From NCBI GenBank assembly GCA_938015805.1, contig CALLXF010000098.1, positions 1-56,577 on the forward strand: DNA of 56,577 bases, read 5' to 3'. Position 1 is the first letter of the stretch. Each line of letters begins with the position of its first letter. A model generated the notes under the pieces. The model was given only the letters and a program-made list of their open reading frames with translations. It was not told the DNA's origin and ran no database searches. Made by a program: the position numbers and the translations under genes. Below are positions 27,856 through 36,656 of this stretch, in pieces. Source of the stretch: an uncultured Saprospiraceae bacterium. GTDB taxonomy: Bacteria; Bacteroidota; Bacteroidia; Chitinophagales; Saprospiraceae.

Positions 27856-30396
27856 CTAGTTATTCTTTAAATTTTCGTAGAAATTATCGAACTCCATCTC
27901 ACTCATAAAGAGTACATCTCTAGGCTTGCTACCGTTTGCTCCGCCTACGATACCCAGTGCTTCTAACTGGTCCATGATACGACCGGCTCTGTTATAACCG
28001 AGTGATAATCTTCTTTGTATATTGGATGTTGATCCTGATTGTGAAGATACGACTAGTCTAGCTGCAGCCTCAAACATAGGATCCAGATCTGATAACTTCA
28101 TATCACCAGCAACAGAGATATCATCGTCTGTTTTATATTCCGGTAAGTAAAATGGTTCTGGAAAACCTTGTTGATCTCCTATACCATTAATCACTTCCTC
28201 TACTTCAGGGGTGTCCACAAAAGCACATTGTAGTCTTATATTATCACTTCCCATAGCTAATATCATATCTCCTCGACCGATAAGCTGATCTGCTCCACCA
28301 GAATCTAGAATCGTCCTAGAATCTATTTTAGAGGTTACTTTAAAGGCTAATCTCGCTGGGAAGTTTGCTTTTATGATACCCGTTATGATATTTACAGATG
28401 GTCTCTGAGTAGCAATGATTAAGTGGATTCCTACGGCTCTTGCTAACTGTGCGATACGAGCGATAGGCATTTCTATTTCCTTACCTGCAGTCATGATTAG
28501 ATCTGCAAATTCGTCTATAACGAGTACAATATATGGTAAGAATTTATGCCCATTGTTAGGATTTAACTTACGGTCCGTAAACTTCTTATTGTATTCTTTT
28601 ATGTTTCTGGCTTTCGCCAATTTTAATAAATCATATCTAGAATCCATTTCTATACACATAGAATTTAGAGTATAGACCACCTTACTGGTTTCTGTTAGAA
28701 TCGGTTCTTCCTCATTAGGTAAAAAGGCGAGGAAGTGATTTTGTAAATTAGAATAAGGGAATAGCTCCACTTTTTTAGGATCTACTAATACTAGTTTTAC
28801 CTGTGATGGGTGCTTTTTATAAAGCAGTGACATCAGTATCGTATTTATACCTACAGATTTACCTTGACCTGTTGCTCCTGCTATTAAGAGGTGAGGCATT
28901 TTTGCAAGATCCGCAACAAAAACTTCGTTAGATATGGTTTTTCCTAAAGCGATAGGTAAATCCATTTTTGCATTTTGGAATTTATCTGATGCTAGCACTT
29001 CCTTAAGACTAACCATCTGAGGGTTTTTATTAGGAACCTCTATACCGATTGTACCTTTTCCTGGTATCGGTGCGATTATACGGATTCCTAATGCTGCTAA
29101 ACTCAGAGCGATATCATCTTCTAAAGTTCTGATCTTACTGATCTTAACTCCCGGAGCTGGGACGATCTCATATAAAGTAACGGTAGGTCCTATGGTCGCT
29201 CGTATTTTAGTAATTTCTATTTTGTAATCAAGAAGGGTATTAACGATTTGTTCCTTATTGTTTTCTAGTTCGGCTCTATCGATTTGTACATTACTATCAC
29301 TGTAATCAACTAGAATATCTAGCTTAGGGTGGACGTACTTAGATAAGTCTAGTGTAGGATCATAAGGCTCAGAGTGATCTTTGTTTTCTTCCTGTATAGG
29401 CAGCACTGGTTTTGTGCTGCTGTTCTGAGGATTATCACTAGGAGGAGTTACTACGGCTGTAAATCCACCTGCTCCGTTATCAGAGAAAGCGATACCATTA
29501 TCTTCACTTATTTCAAGTTCTCCAGGTCTGATCGGTTCTTTAGATTTACGTTTAGGGCGATTTGTTTCAGGTAGATCAAAATCTATTGCATGATCTCCTG
29601 AAACCAAATCTTCGGTTTTTGGAACGGCACCCTCATTAACAACTTCCTTCTTTTTTAAGGAAGTATATTCTTTTCCGCTAGCGGATTTTTTCTTTGGTTT
29701 TACTGGTGTTTCTAGATCAAACTCATCCTCTGCTAGACTACCAAATAAACTCGTAAACTGTGGCAATTGAAATTTTACGTTTCCTAGGTTAGTCCCTAAA
29801 TTAGAAGCCATTTGTAAACGGTCAAAATTAGGGTTAAAGTACCAAACAGAAATAGAGATCAATATAAAGACAAGCAGTAGCAGTAAACCTATGTTACCTA
29901 TAAAAGTACTTAACCACATATAAGTGCTTTGCCCAAAAGCTCCACCCCATGTAAAGTCGCTACTTTTAAAAAGGAATTCTAAGGCCAACGATAAAAATGC
30001 CATTCCTAAAATAGAATACTTACTTACTCTTAAGAACCCAGATAAGGATCTTTTCTGTAATAAATCTATACCGAGTTTAGATAGAAGGAAGATGATAACC
30101 ATTGACGGAAGTCCAAAACCCCAATAAAAAAACATGTTAGAGACGATAGCTCCTAAGCGACCTAGCCAGTTAGATACACTCAGATTGCTCTCAAAAAGCA
30201 TATTCCAACTGTATCGCAATACTTTGTCTTGATCTATTTTCCAAGTATACAAATAAGATATAAATGCTATCGTTAAATATATTGCTATTAAGAAACAGAT
30301 AATTCCTGCTATTTTTGGAATACGTTCGTCTTGAAGATTGATACTAAAAGAACTCGATTTACTGGAGCTTCTTGTGCTCTTTCTCTTTTTACCCAT
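27856..30396 (-). CDS. ftsK: DNA translocase FtsK
   Basis: 846 residues from the ATG at 30396; a longer frame from 30438 is rejected because that codon overlaps the -7 box. The N-terminus has four membrane helices (about residues 25-185), then a charged linker (235-355). The motor follows with Walker A GATGQGKSV, LVDPKKVE, Walker B IVLVIDEFADL and ARAVGIHLIIATQRPS. The C-terminal winged-helix gamma domain (about residues 760-846, QRRLSLGYNRAGRIMDQLEALGIVG) recognises polar KOPS-type sequences. FtsK pumps DNA at the septum and couples chromosome segregation to division. Confidence 0.97.
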   Translation of the reverse strand: MGKKRKSTRSSSKSSSFSINLQDERIPKIAGIICFLIAIYLTIAFISYLYTWKIDQDKVLRYSWNMLFESNLSVSNWLGRLGAIVSNMFFYWGFGLPSMVIIFLLSKLGIDLLQKRSLSGFLRVSKYSILGMAFLSLALEFLFKSSDFTWGGAFGQSTYMWLSTFIGNIGLLLLLVFILISISVWYFNPNFDRLQMASNLGTNLGNVKFQLPQFTSLFGSLAEDEFDLETPVKPKKKSASGKEYTSLKKKEVVNEGAVPKTEDLVSGDHAIDFDLPETNRPKRKSKEPIRPGELEISEDNGIAFSDNGAGGFTAVVTPPSDNPQNSSTKPVLPIQEENKDHSEPYDPTLDLSKYVHPKLDILVDYSDSNVQIDRAELENNKEQIVNTLLDYKIEITKIRATIGPTVTLYEIVPAPGVKISKIRTLEDDIALSLAALGIRIIAPIPGKGTIGIEVPNKNPQMVSLKEVLASDKFQNAKMDLPIALGKTISNEVFVADLAKMPHLLIAGATGQGKSVGINTILMSLLYKKHPSQVKLVLVDPKKVELFPYSNLQNHFLAFLPNEEEPILTETSKVVYTLNSMCIEMDSRYDLLKLAKARNIKEYNKKFTDRKLNPNNGHKFLPYIVLVIDEFADLIMTAGKEIEMPIARIAQLARAVGIHLIIATQRPSVNIITGIIKANFPARLAFKVTSKIDSRTILDSGGADQLIGRGDMILAMGSDNIRLQCAFVDTPEVEEVINGIGDQQGFPEPFYLPEYKTDDDISVAGDMKLSDLDPMFEAAARLVVSSQSGSTSNIQRRLSLGYNRAGRIMDQLEALGIVGGANGSKPRDVLFMSEMEFDNFYENLKNN

Positions 30397-30435
30397 TATT
30401 GAATCGATTTTTGGAGACCCGATTAAATTTTTTGT

Positions 30436-30443
30436 CAAATATA
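30436..30443 (-). promoter_or_regulatory. -7 box TATATTTG upstream of ftsK
   Basis: Exact TAnnTTTG match on the minus strand. Transcription would start near 30432, leaving a 35-base leader to the ATG at 30396 and excluding the ATG at 30438. Confidence 0.6.
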
Positions 30444-30571
30444 GGTAATAATATTACATATTACGAAAAATGCACATATATAAATTACTATTAATGTGAG
30501 TTTAAAACATAACGTATTTGTTTAATATGAATAATAATAGACTACGTACGCTTTAGTATTAATAGGTTTTC

Positions 30572-30579
30572 TACTTTTG
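30572..30579 (+). promoter_or_regulatory. -7 box TACTTTTG upstream of the saccharopine-dehydrogenase-like gene
   Basis: Exact TAnnTTTG match, 23 bases before the ATG at 30603. The following leader is A-rich, as usual for Bacteroidota. No clear -33 box. Confidence 0.6.
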
Positions 30580-30602
30580 GACTTTAAAAAAAAACGAACT
30601 AA

Positions 30603-31742
30603 ATGCATAAAATATTTATCGCTGGAAGCGGAGGAATAGGTAAAGCCACTGGACTAATATTAGCCACGTATGACTATATGGACTGTGAAGTGATGTTAGG
30701 AGATATCAATAAGTCCTCAGGAAAAGAGGCCGTAAAATTTGTTAATCAGGGTTCTAAGTCTAAAAAGGCCTCTTTTGTGCTCATGCCAAAAGAAGGTACT
30801 TCTGCCGAGCTAGATAAGGCTTTTAAAACAAGTGATATCATACTAGATTGTCTACCTGGATCTCAGGCTCCTCGTATGGCAAGATTAGCAAAGAAGCACG
30901 GCTGTCATTATGCTAATCTGACCGAGTATGTAGATGAGACAGAGCAAATAATGAAAATAGGTAAAGGGGCTAAGACAGGTTTCCTGTTACAGACAGGTTT
31001 AGCACCGGGATTTATAAACGTTCTTGCAGTTAGATTATATGAGGAATTTGTACGTAAGTATAAAACTAAAGTTGTCGATCACATAGAGATGAAAGTAGGT
31101 GCATTATCCAGACATGCTGGAGCACCTCATTTTTACGCTTTTACATGGAGTCCTATCGGAGTTGCGACGGAATATTTAAAGGATGCTTATATCGTGAGGG
31201 ATTTTGAGAAAGTCACAATACCCGCTTTATCAGGATTAGATAATATTATAGTAGATGGAGAAGACTATGAGGATAATTTTACTTCAGGAGGAGCAGCAGA
31301 CTTACCTGAGTTTTTTAAGGGCAAAGCAAAAAATCTAGATTATAAAACGATACGATATAGAGGACATTACGACTGGGTAAAATCTTGTTTATCAAAGATG
31401 TTTGCTAAAAAAGATAAAATTGCATTATTAGAAAAAGAAATGCTCGAAAACATACCGATGGTAGAGGATGACAAGGTCATAATCTATGCAGCGGTGAAAG
31501 GAAAGGATAAAACAGGATTACTTAGAGGTGTAGAAGCATCCTATGATATAAAACCTGTGAAAGTAGGGACTAAAATGCTCAGAGCTATACAAACAACTAC
31601 GGCCTGTGCTTTATGCGAGTCGGCGAGGATTTTATTAGAAGGAAAACAAAAAGGGATCGTTCTCCAAAGTCAGATTCCCGCTGATGCTTTTCTTAATGGA
31701 CCTTACGTAAAGGAGTTTTATGGTGGATATGAAGCAGAGTAA
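30603..31742 (+). CDS. Saccharopine dehydrogenase-like NAD(P)-dependent oxidoreductase
   Basis: A 379-residue protein with an N-terminal Rossmann fold (IFIAGSGGIGKATG, dinucleotide-binding glycines at residues 8-16) and a saccharopine dehydrogenase-type C-terminal catalytic domain (LPGSQAPRMARLAKKHGCHYANLTEYVDET, QTGLAPGFINVLAVRLYEEF). Such enzymes act in lysine or related amino-acid metabolism, by reductive coupling or cleavage of saccharopine-like compounds. No lysine pathway neighbour is present. It is monocistronic, with its own promoter and terminator. Confidence 0.88.
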   Translation: MHKIFIAGSGGIGKATGLILATYDYMDCEVMLGDINKSSGKEAVKFVNQGSKSKKASFVLMPKEGTSAELDKAFKTSDIILDCLPGSQAPRMARLAKKHGCHYANLTEYVDETEQIMKIGKGAKTGFLLQTGLAPGFINVLAVRLYEEFVRKYKTKVVDHIEMKVGALSRHAGAPHFYAFTWSPIGVATEYLKDAYIVRDFEKVTIPALSGLDNIIVDGEDYEDNFTSGGAADLPEFFKGKAKNLDYKTIRYRGHYDWVKSCLSKMFAKKDKIALLEKEMLENIPMVEDDKVIIYAAVKGKDKTGLLRGVEASYDIKPVKVGTKMLRAIQTTTACALCESARILLEGKQKGIVLQSQIPADAFLNGPYVKEFYGGYEAE

Positions 31743-31788
31743 AATGTTTTAGAAGATTAAAAAAAAAATTTTAGATAATGCTAAATAT

Positions 31789-31820
31789 AAGGCAGATGAA
31801 ATCATCTGCCTTTTTTGTTT
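31789..31820 (+). terminator. Rho-independent terminator
   Basis: Perfect 11-base stem AAGGCAGATGA/TCATCTGCCTT (31789-31799 and 31802-31812) with a 2-base apical gap (so in practice a 9-base stem with a small loop), followed by a T tract. It ends the saccharopine-dehydrogenase-like transcript. Confidence 0.92.
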
Positions 31821-31840
31821 AAGGATTTTTAGATATGAGA

Positions 31841-33157
31841 TTAGTACACCTTCACATACCTGAGAATCCGCTCCGTTTTATCTTCAGTAATACCCGAATT
31901 AGTAAAAAATAATTTGTCATCATAGACTTCCATCTTTTCTAAGAAGTCAGCTTTAAATTCCATAACGGGGATAAGATTTCCAGATGGTAGATCAATGTTT
32001 ACTAGGTAATTTTTTCTATCAAATTTTAAAAAAGTATAGAGCTTCTCATTTTTAGGATCTTTTAAGATCTTACCGCTCCATGATCGGTCACGACTGTATT
32101 CTAGAGGTTCTTGTTTTACCATTTTTCCCGTGATATTAAATTGCGAGAGTAAATGGTTCTCGTGATCTAGTACAAAAACATTATCCTCATCGGCATGGAA
32201 ATAGAAATCTAATGGCAAGTAAAAATTATAAGCGAGTAATGCTGCTTTTTCCCAGAAATTATAAAAGTCCTGTAGTTTATCATAATCATTAATAGTAGAA
32301 AAGTCAGTGGTGTTGCCATCTTCCATAAAGTCTAAATAGGGTTTGTCTTCTTGGTAGTTTGCAACATTTATTTTATCCGTAATTTCTCCAAAAACAATTT
32401 TCTCAGGCCGATTGCGATTAAAACCATGTATGTCCGCACTTTGCCTACTATCAGAAAAATTACTAACATAGATATAGTCTTCGTTTACGTCGAGACAGTT
32501 TTTTATAAACTGATCGTAATGGCTTCGTTTCTCCTTATGTGCTATAAAAATAGAGTCATTATGTAATTGTAGTTGTAACGCATGATGTTCCGTGACTAAA
32601 AAATGAGTTCCCAGGCAACTCGTTTTTAAAAATTCTATATGCCGTATATCTTTTAGAGGTAGCTTATGGAATATATAACCTTCGTAGTCTAAGAGTTTTA
32701 AGTTATAACCATTACCGATATCTTTGCTGAGTACGATTAGTTTATAGTCATCGACGAGGAAGTCTTTAATGGTTTCGTCATTTTCCGTAATATCTACAAC
32801 TGGAGGTTTTGCAAATATCGTGATCTGATCAAATTCATTTTGAGCCTTAGATAATCTTATGTTGATAAAAGATTTTTTGAATGTGGATAGATCTATTTCA
32901 TAAGAAGTGTAACCGATATAACTGATCACCAAGGTCTTTACTTCTTTAGGGATTTTTAGTTCAAATTTTCCTTTATGATCAGAGATGGTTCCTATATTTT
33001 TTTCTTTAGCACTGATTGTGGCTGCAATTAATACTTCCTTAGTTTGTGCATCTGATATCTTTCCCGATATCCAGTAATTTTGCTGTCCATTAAGGACAGT
33101 TGTACTGATAGAAACACACAAAAAGACTAGCATTATGATAGGATATGGCTTTTTCAT
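31841..33157 (-). CDS. Exported CarboxypepD_reg-like plus 6-bladed beta-propeller protein
   Basis: A 438-residue protein with a signal peptide (1-24), then a carboxypeptidase-regulatory-like beta-sandwich (about 28-115: WISGKISDAQTKEVLIAATISA, GTISDHKGKFELKIP, LVISYIGYTSYEI). The remainder resembles the Bacteroidota 6-bladed beta-propeller family, with repeated strands such as YIYVSNFSDSRQ, NVFVLDHENHLLSQFNITGKM and KLYTFLKFDRKNYLV. The regulatory-like domain is the same type found at the N-terminus of SusC/TonB receptors. Probably periplasmic or outer-membrane associated. Function unknown. Confidence 0.75.
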   Translation of the reverse strand: MKKPYPIIMLVFLCVSISTTVLNGQQNYWISGKISDAQTKEVLIAATISAKEKNIGTISDHKGKFELKIPKEVKTLVISYIGYTSYEIDLSTFKKSFINIRLSKAQNEFDQITIFAKPPVVDITENDETIKDFLVDDYKLIVLSKDIGNGYNLKLLDYEGYIFHKLPLKDIRHIEFLKTSCLGTHFLVTEHHALQLQLHNDSIFIAHKEKRSHYDQFIKNCLDVNEDYIYVSNFSDSRQSADIHGFNRNRPEKIVFGEITDKINVANYQEDKPYLDFMEDGNTTDFSTINDYDKLQDFYNFWEKAALLAYNFYLPLDFYFHADEDNVFVLDHENHLLSQFNITGKMVKQEPLEYSRDRSWSGKILKDPKNEKLYTFLKFDRKNYLVNIDLPSGNLIPVMEFKADFLEKMEVYDDKLFFTNSGITEDKTERILRYVKVY

Positions 33158-33219
33158 ATTCTTAAGATAAGAGTAGTTTACTAATCGGAGGAATTCTTCT
33201 GGTCGTATTGTCGTGGCGG

Positions 33220-33714
33220 TTATCTATGCTTTTCTACAAAGTGCTCGTATTCTCTACATTGGAATTCGGATAGTAATTCTATACATAGCCAGAAACCTGA
33301 TCCCATCATTACACCGATCCCAGTTCCTCCGATTAGTGCTTTGTTAAACCCAGTAAGAGCGATAATAAATGCGAGAACACCAATGAAAACGGATACTTCT
33401 AAGATGATTTTATATTGCTTGTATTCCGATCTTCTTTTTGTAATCCAGTCGTTTTCTTGCTGACTATATATTTTGGGAGATTGCTTAAAATCTATCAATG
33501 CATTTTTTTCTCTTTCTTTAAAAAACCACCATTTACGACCGTAATTAAAAATGTAAATAATGCCATATCCAGTAAGTGTGTAAAATAAAAATCGATACGT
33601 ATTTTCAACCTGGTTAGCAAAAAAATATTGACTCGCAAAAACTAATCCTAGAATGATCGCACCGATACAAAGGGTTCGCTCTTTTTTATAAAAGCCTTTG
33701 ATTCTTTTATCCAT
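33220..33714 (-). CDS. Four-helix membrane protein of unknown function
   Basis: A 164-residue protein with four predicted membrane segments (about residues 14-33, 39-57, 104-123 and 127-148) in two hairpins. A charged cytoplasmic loop lies between (about 60-103, rich in Lys, Glu and Tyr). No family recognised. It lies 62 bases upstream of the propeller-protein gene and 21 bases downstream of acylphosphatase on the same strand. Confidence 0.75.
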   Translation of the reverse strand: MDKRIKGFYKKERTLCIGAIILGLVFASQYFFANQVENTYRFLFYTLTGYGIIYIFNYGRKWWFFKEREKNALIDFKQSPKIYSQQENDWITKRRSEYKQYKIILEVSVFIGVLAFIIALTGFNKALIGGTGIGVMMGSGFWLCIELLSEFQCREYEHFVEKHR

Positions 33715-33735
33715 AACTCTTTGTTTTAGCCATCC

Positions 33736-34008
33736 TTATATTCGGGTTATCTTAAAATCGTCATAATGTAATACAGCTTCATCATTAACAATAATCTGTT
33801 TTACATTAGATAATAAAGGACCATGATAACACGATCGTATAAAAGCATCGACCTGTTTTTCTTCTCCCTTAATCTCAATGTAAACTGAGCCATCCATCTG
33901 GTTTTTTACGATTCCAGAGAGACCATGTTCTATCGCCTTTTTATATGTCCAGTTTCTGTATCCAACCCCTTGTACTTTTCCAGATACTACTAATGATTTG
34001 CAGATCAT
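33736..34008 (-). CDS. acyP: Acylphosphatase
   Basis: A 90-residue enzyme from the ATG at 34008; a longer open frame runs upstream but adds 45 residues with no family match. The signature is complete: VSGKVQGVGYRNWTYKKA, with the catalytic arginine in GVGYR, then GLSGIVKNQMDGSVYIEIKG, with the catalytic asparagine in VKNQMDGSV. It hydrolyses carboxyl phosphates such as acetyl phosphate or 1,3-bisphosphoglycerate. It diverges from feoA with 91 bases between them. Confidence 0.94.
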   Translation of the reverse strand: MICKSLVVSGKVQGVGYRNWTYKKAIEHGLSGIVKNQMDGSVYIEIKGEEKQVDAFIRSCYHGPLLSNVKQIIVNDEAVLHYDDFKITRI

Positions 34009-34069
34009 GATCCTTAACTTTAAAACGCTGAAATTATCCTTTATTTTAATTAGATACAGCATAAATAAG

Positions 34070-34077
34070 TAATTTTG
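34070..34077 (+). promoter_or_regulatory. -7 box TAATTTTG upstream of feoAB
   Basis: Exact TAnnTTTG match; inferred transcription start near 34081, about 18 bases before the TTG start of feoA. No Fur-box-like palindrome was recognised around it. Confidence 0.55.
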
Positions 34078-34099
34078 ACTTTCATAACAGAATTGATAA

Positions 34100-34324
34100 T
34101 TGACCCAAATTGCGCTAGAGGAAGGAGAACGAGCGATCGTCATCGCTATATCAGGAACAATGGAGTTTCAGAATTTTATGCTAACAAATGGAATTTCCCT
34201 TGGTAGTGTAATTACTAAAAATTATAGCCCATCTTTTTCTAAGTTGATAAATTTTTCGGTAGGAGGTAAGATGCTCAGTTTACGAGTAGAGGATTTTAGT
34301 CATCTAGAAATCGTAAAAATATGA
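34100..34324 (+). CDS. feoA: Ferrous iron transport protein A (FeoA)
   Basis: A 74-residue SH3-like protein with FeoA features (GERAIVIAISGTMEFQNFMLTNGISLGSVITK, FSVGGKMLSLRVEDFSHLEI). It starts with TTG at 34100: the only in-frame ATG is 20 codons further in and would delete the first strand. Its last four bases overlap the feoB start (ATGA), so the two are translationally coupled. FeoA helps the FeoB channel import Fe2+. Confidence 0.9.
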   Translation: MTQIALEEGERAIVIAISGTMEFQNFMLTNGISLGSVITKNYSPSFSKLINFSVGGKMLSLRVEDFSHLEIVKI

Positions 34325-36303
34325 GCTCTTTTCTTTTAGTAGGAAAACCAAATTCTGGAAAAAGTAGTCTGTTTAATTTACTCACTGGGCTCAATCAAAA
34401 AATAGGAAACTACGCTGGGGCAACTACCGAAAAAAAATCTGGAAAGCTAGGGTCTTATCAAGTATTAGATCTTCCCGGATTAAAATCTCTAAGGGCTGTT
34501 TCGGCAGAGGAGGAGATATCTAAAAGAGAGATTTTAAATGCTGTAGCGAGTCAGACACCCGTAGTTTTTGTGGTAAATGGTATGCAACTGGAAGATAATC
34601 TGATGTTATTTTCTGAGATTGCTGACTTACAGATCCCTTGTTTAGTAGCCATAAACTTTAAAGACGATTTAGAAAAAAACCAAGTCGAAATTGATCATTT
34701 AAATTTAAAAGATCAGCTCGGATGTCCCGTGGTCTTGCTCAATTCGAGAAATGGTGATGGAGTATCTATTCTTAAAAAAATGATCTCGAGTAATTTATTT
34801 AAAACACCTAATGCGGTCTGTCGTAGTTTATATGATGAGATCCATGATCAGGTAATCGTAAATAAATATCAGCAACGCGTAGCAGACTTTACCATTAGTA
34901 AAACACAGCTGGATCAAAACGATTTCTTTAAAAGACAAAAAATAGTCGGCAGTATTGCAAGGTCTAACATCTCTGATCTGAGCCGGACAAATCTCTTTTT
35001 AACAAATACTAAAAAATGGGATCGATTTTTACTACATCCGTTTTACGGTATTTTATTTTTTCTGATTACCATACTTATCGTTTTTCAGTCTGTATTTTAT
35101 TTGTCAGGTATCCCGATGGACTGGATCGATGCTTTTTTTGCAAAAGTCACAGAGTGGGGTAGAGCGAGTATATCTCTTCCTTGGTTGGCAGATTTAGTAT
35201 GTGATGGCATTATTCCAGGGCTGGGTGGAGTTCTGATATTTGTACCTCAGATAGCAATTTTATTTTTCCTATTAGGTGTACTCGAGCACTCAGGCTATCT
35301 ATCTCGTATTTCATTTATATCTAATCGTTTACTGACTAAATTTGGATTGTCAGGGCAGAGTGTAATCCCACTTATGTCCAGCTGGGCATGTGCGATACCT
35401 GCTATTATGAGTGCCAAAGCCATAAACGATCCTAAAGAAAGAATGGCCGTGATACTTGCCTCTCCACTGATGACCTGCAGTGCTAGGTTACCGGTCTATA
35501 CAATCTTAATAGCAATCATGGTGCCCGCAACTGACAGTGGGTTTTTTAATGCACAGGGATTATTATTAATGATGTTATATCTGTTAGGGGTATTAGCCAC
35601 ACTTTTGGTAGCGTGGCTAGTAAGTCGGCGTAATTTAGTGCCTGGTAACTCGATGTGGTCGTTAGAACTACCCGTTTACAGAGTCCCTAACTGGAGGAAT
35701 GTATTTTACAATGTATACAGTAAGACCAAAGCCTTTGTGGTAGATGCCGGAAAAGTAATTTTTATTGTATCGATTATACTCTGGGCATTAGCCAGTTTTA
35801 GCCCTCAGTCTGACCTATTTATACAAGAAAAATATCAGTCTGCTTTATCCGCTAATGGATCCGATGAATCAGAGAAAAAAGTAAGTCTAGATGCTGTAAA
35901 GCTAGAATATTCTTATGCTGGGTATCTCGGTAAAACGATCGAGCCCGTAATTAGACCTTTAGGTTATGACTGGAAAATAGGAATCGCTTTGATCTCATCT
36001 TTTGCGGCTAGGGAAGTCTTTGTCGGATCACTTTCTACTATTTATAGCGTTGGTTCTGAGGAAGAGGCCTTAATCCAGGATCGTCTTGTAAATGAGATAA
36101 ATGTTATCACCGGAAAACCCAGATATAACTTTGCTACCTGTTTATCGCTATTGCTGTTTTATGTATTTGCATTGCAGTGTATGAGTACGGTTGCAATCGT
36201 CCGTAAGGAAGTAGGCAATTGGAAATATCCGATCATACAGTTTCTTTTTATGCTATTCCTGGCTTATGTTTTTGCGCTAGGAGGATACATAGCATTTTCG
36301 TAA
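34321..36303 (+). CDS. feoB: Ferrous iron transporter B (FeoB)
   Basis: A 660-residue Fe2+ transporter. The N-terminal G domain has G1 GKPNSGKSS (8-16), G2 GATT (33-36), G3 DLPG (50-53) and G4 NFKD (112-115), and a helical linker. The membrane part (about 235-660) carries two Gate motifs, with conserved cysteine-containing segments SSWACAIPAIMSAKAI and LMTCSARLPVYTIL. The length is a little below the common 700-770. It is translated with feoA. Confidence 0.96.
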   Translation: MSSFLLVGKPNSGKSSLFNLLTGLNQKIGNYAGATTEKKSGKLGSYQVLDLPGLKSLRAVSAEEEISKREILNAVASQTPVVFVVNGMQLEDNLMLFSEIADLQIPCLVAINFKDDLEKNQVEIDHLNLKDQLGCPVVLLNSRNGDGVSILKKMISSNLFKTPNAVCRSLYDEIHDQVIVNKYQQRVADFTISKTQLDQNDFFKRQKIVGSIARSNISDLSRTNLFLTNTKKWDRFLLHPFYGILFFLITILIVFQSVFYLSGIPMDWIDAFFAKVTEWGRASISLPWLADLVCDGIIPGLGGVLIFVPQIAILFFLLGVLEHSGYLSRISFISNRLLTKFGLSGQSVIPLMSSWACAIPAIMSAKAINDPKERMAVILASPLMTCSARLPVYTILIAIMVPATDSGFFNAQGLLLMMLYLLGVLATLLVAWLVSRRNLVPGNSMWSLELPVYRVPNWRNVFYNVYSKTKAFVVDAGKVIFIVSIILWALASFSPQSDLFIQEKYQSALSANGSDESEKKVSLDAVKLEYSYAGYLGKTIEPVIRPLGYDWKIGIALISSFAAREVFVGSLSTIYSVGSEEEALIQDRLVNEINVITGKPRYNFATCLSLLLFYVFALQCMSTVAIVRKEVGNWKYPIIQFLFMLFLAYVFALGGYIAFS

Positions 36304-36335
36304 ATAAGATAAACCTTTTATCTCAGAAGGGTAGA

Positions 36336-36394
36336 GGATTGTCATCCAATGTAAGAGTATCCATCAATAAGTTTACGGGATTGTCATCCAATGT
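36336..36394 (+). repeat. 17-base direct repeat, 42-base period
   Basis: Two identical copies (36336-36352 and 36378-36394), each with internal GGAT-TGTC-ATCC symmetry. A period of 42 is four helical turns, so a protein could bind both on the same DNA face. Purpose unknown. Confidence 0.6.
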
Positions 36395-36460
36395 TGAACT
36401 GATAAGAACTAGTTAGGTCTTGCGTTCCAAAATGGATCGAAAATAAAATCTTATATACAT

Positions 36461-36493
36461 AAAAAAAAGAGATCGCGTGGGCGACCTCTTTTT
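36461..36493. terminator. Bidirectional rho-independent terminator
   Basis: Stem AAAAGAG-A-TCGC/GCGA-C-CTCTTTT (36465-36476 and 36481-36492) with one internal mismatch. It has an A-run before and a T-run after, so it can stop both feoAB (+) and the thioredoxin-SPOR gene (-). Confidence 0.85.
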
Positions 36494-36656
36494 GAAATTA
36501 AACTCATTCTCAGGTAAGCTCAATAAAAATATCAATCATTATACGGTGGGAGAGAAGCTTGTCTTTGGGATAAGTAGTGCAAACAGGTTTACTAAGTCTG
36601 TTTGTAAAACCGTAGGAAATGATAAGTCATAAAAAATTATCAGATCCTATCAGCAA

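Larger units (their letters stand above)
36304..36656. other. Intergenic region after feoB with a 17-base direct repeat
   Basis: No credible gene is seen; a 65-codon frame overlapping the feoB end looks accidental. The sequence GGATTGTCATCCAATGT occurs twice (36336-36352 and 36378-36394), exactly 42 bases apart. Each copy contains the inverted arms GGAT/ATCC. A bidirectional hairpin terminator follows at 36461-36493. Confidence 0.6.

Noticed and set aside
34009-34143. 45-residue N-terminal extension of acylphosphatase
   Set aside because: The extension overlaps the feoA promoter and start and has no family match; the ATG at 34008 gives the normal 90-residue length.
36219-36416. A 65-codon open frame at the feoB end
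   Set aside because: It overlaps the feoB coding end in another frame and its repeated residues come from the 17-base DNA repeat; there is no sign of selection.
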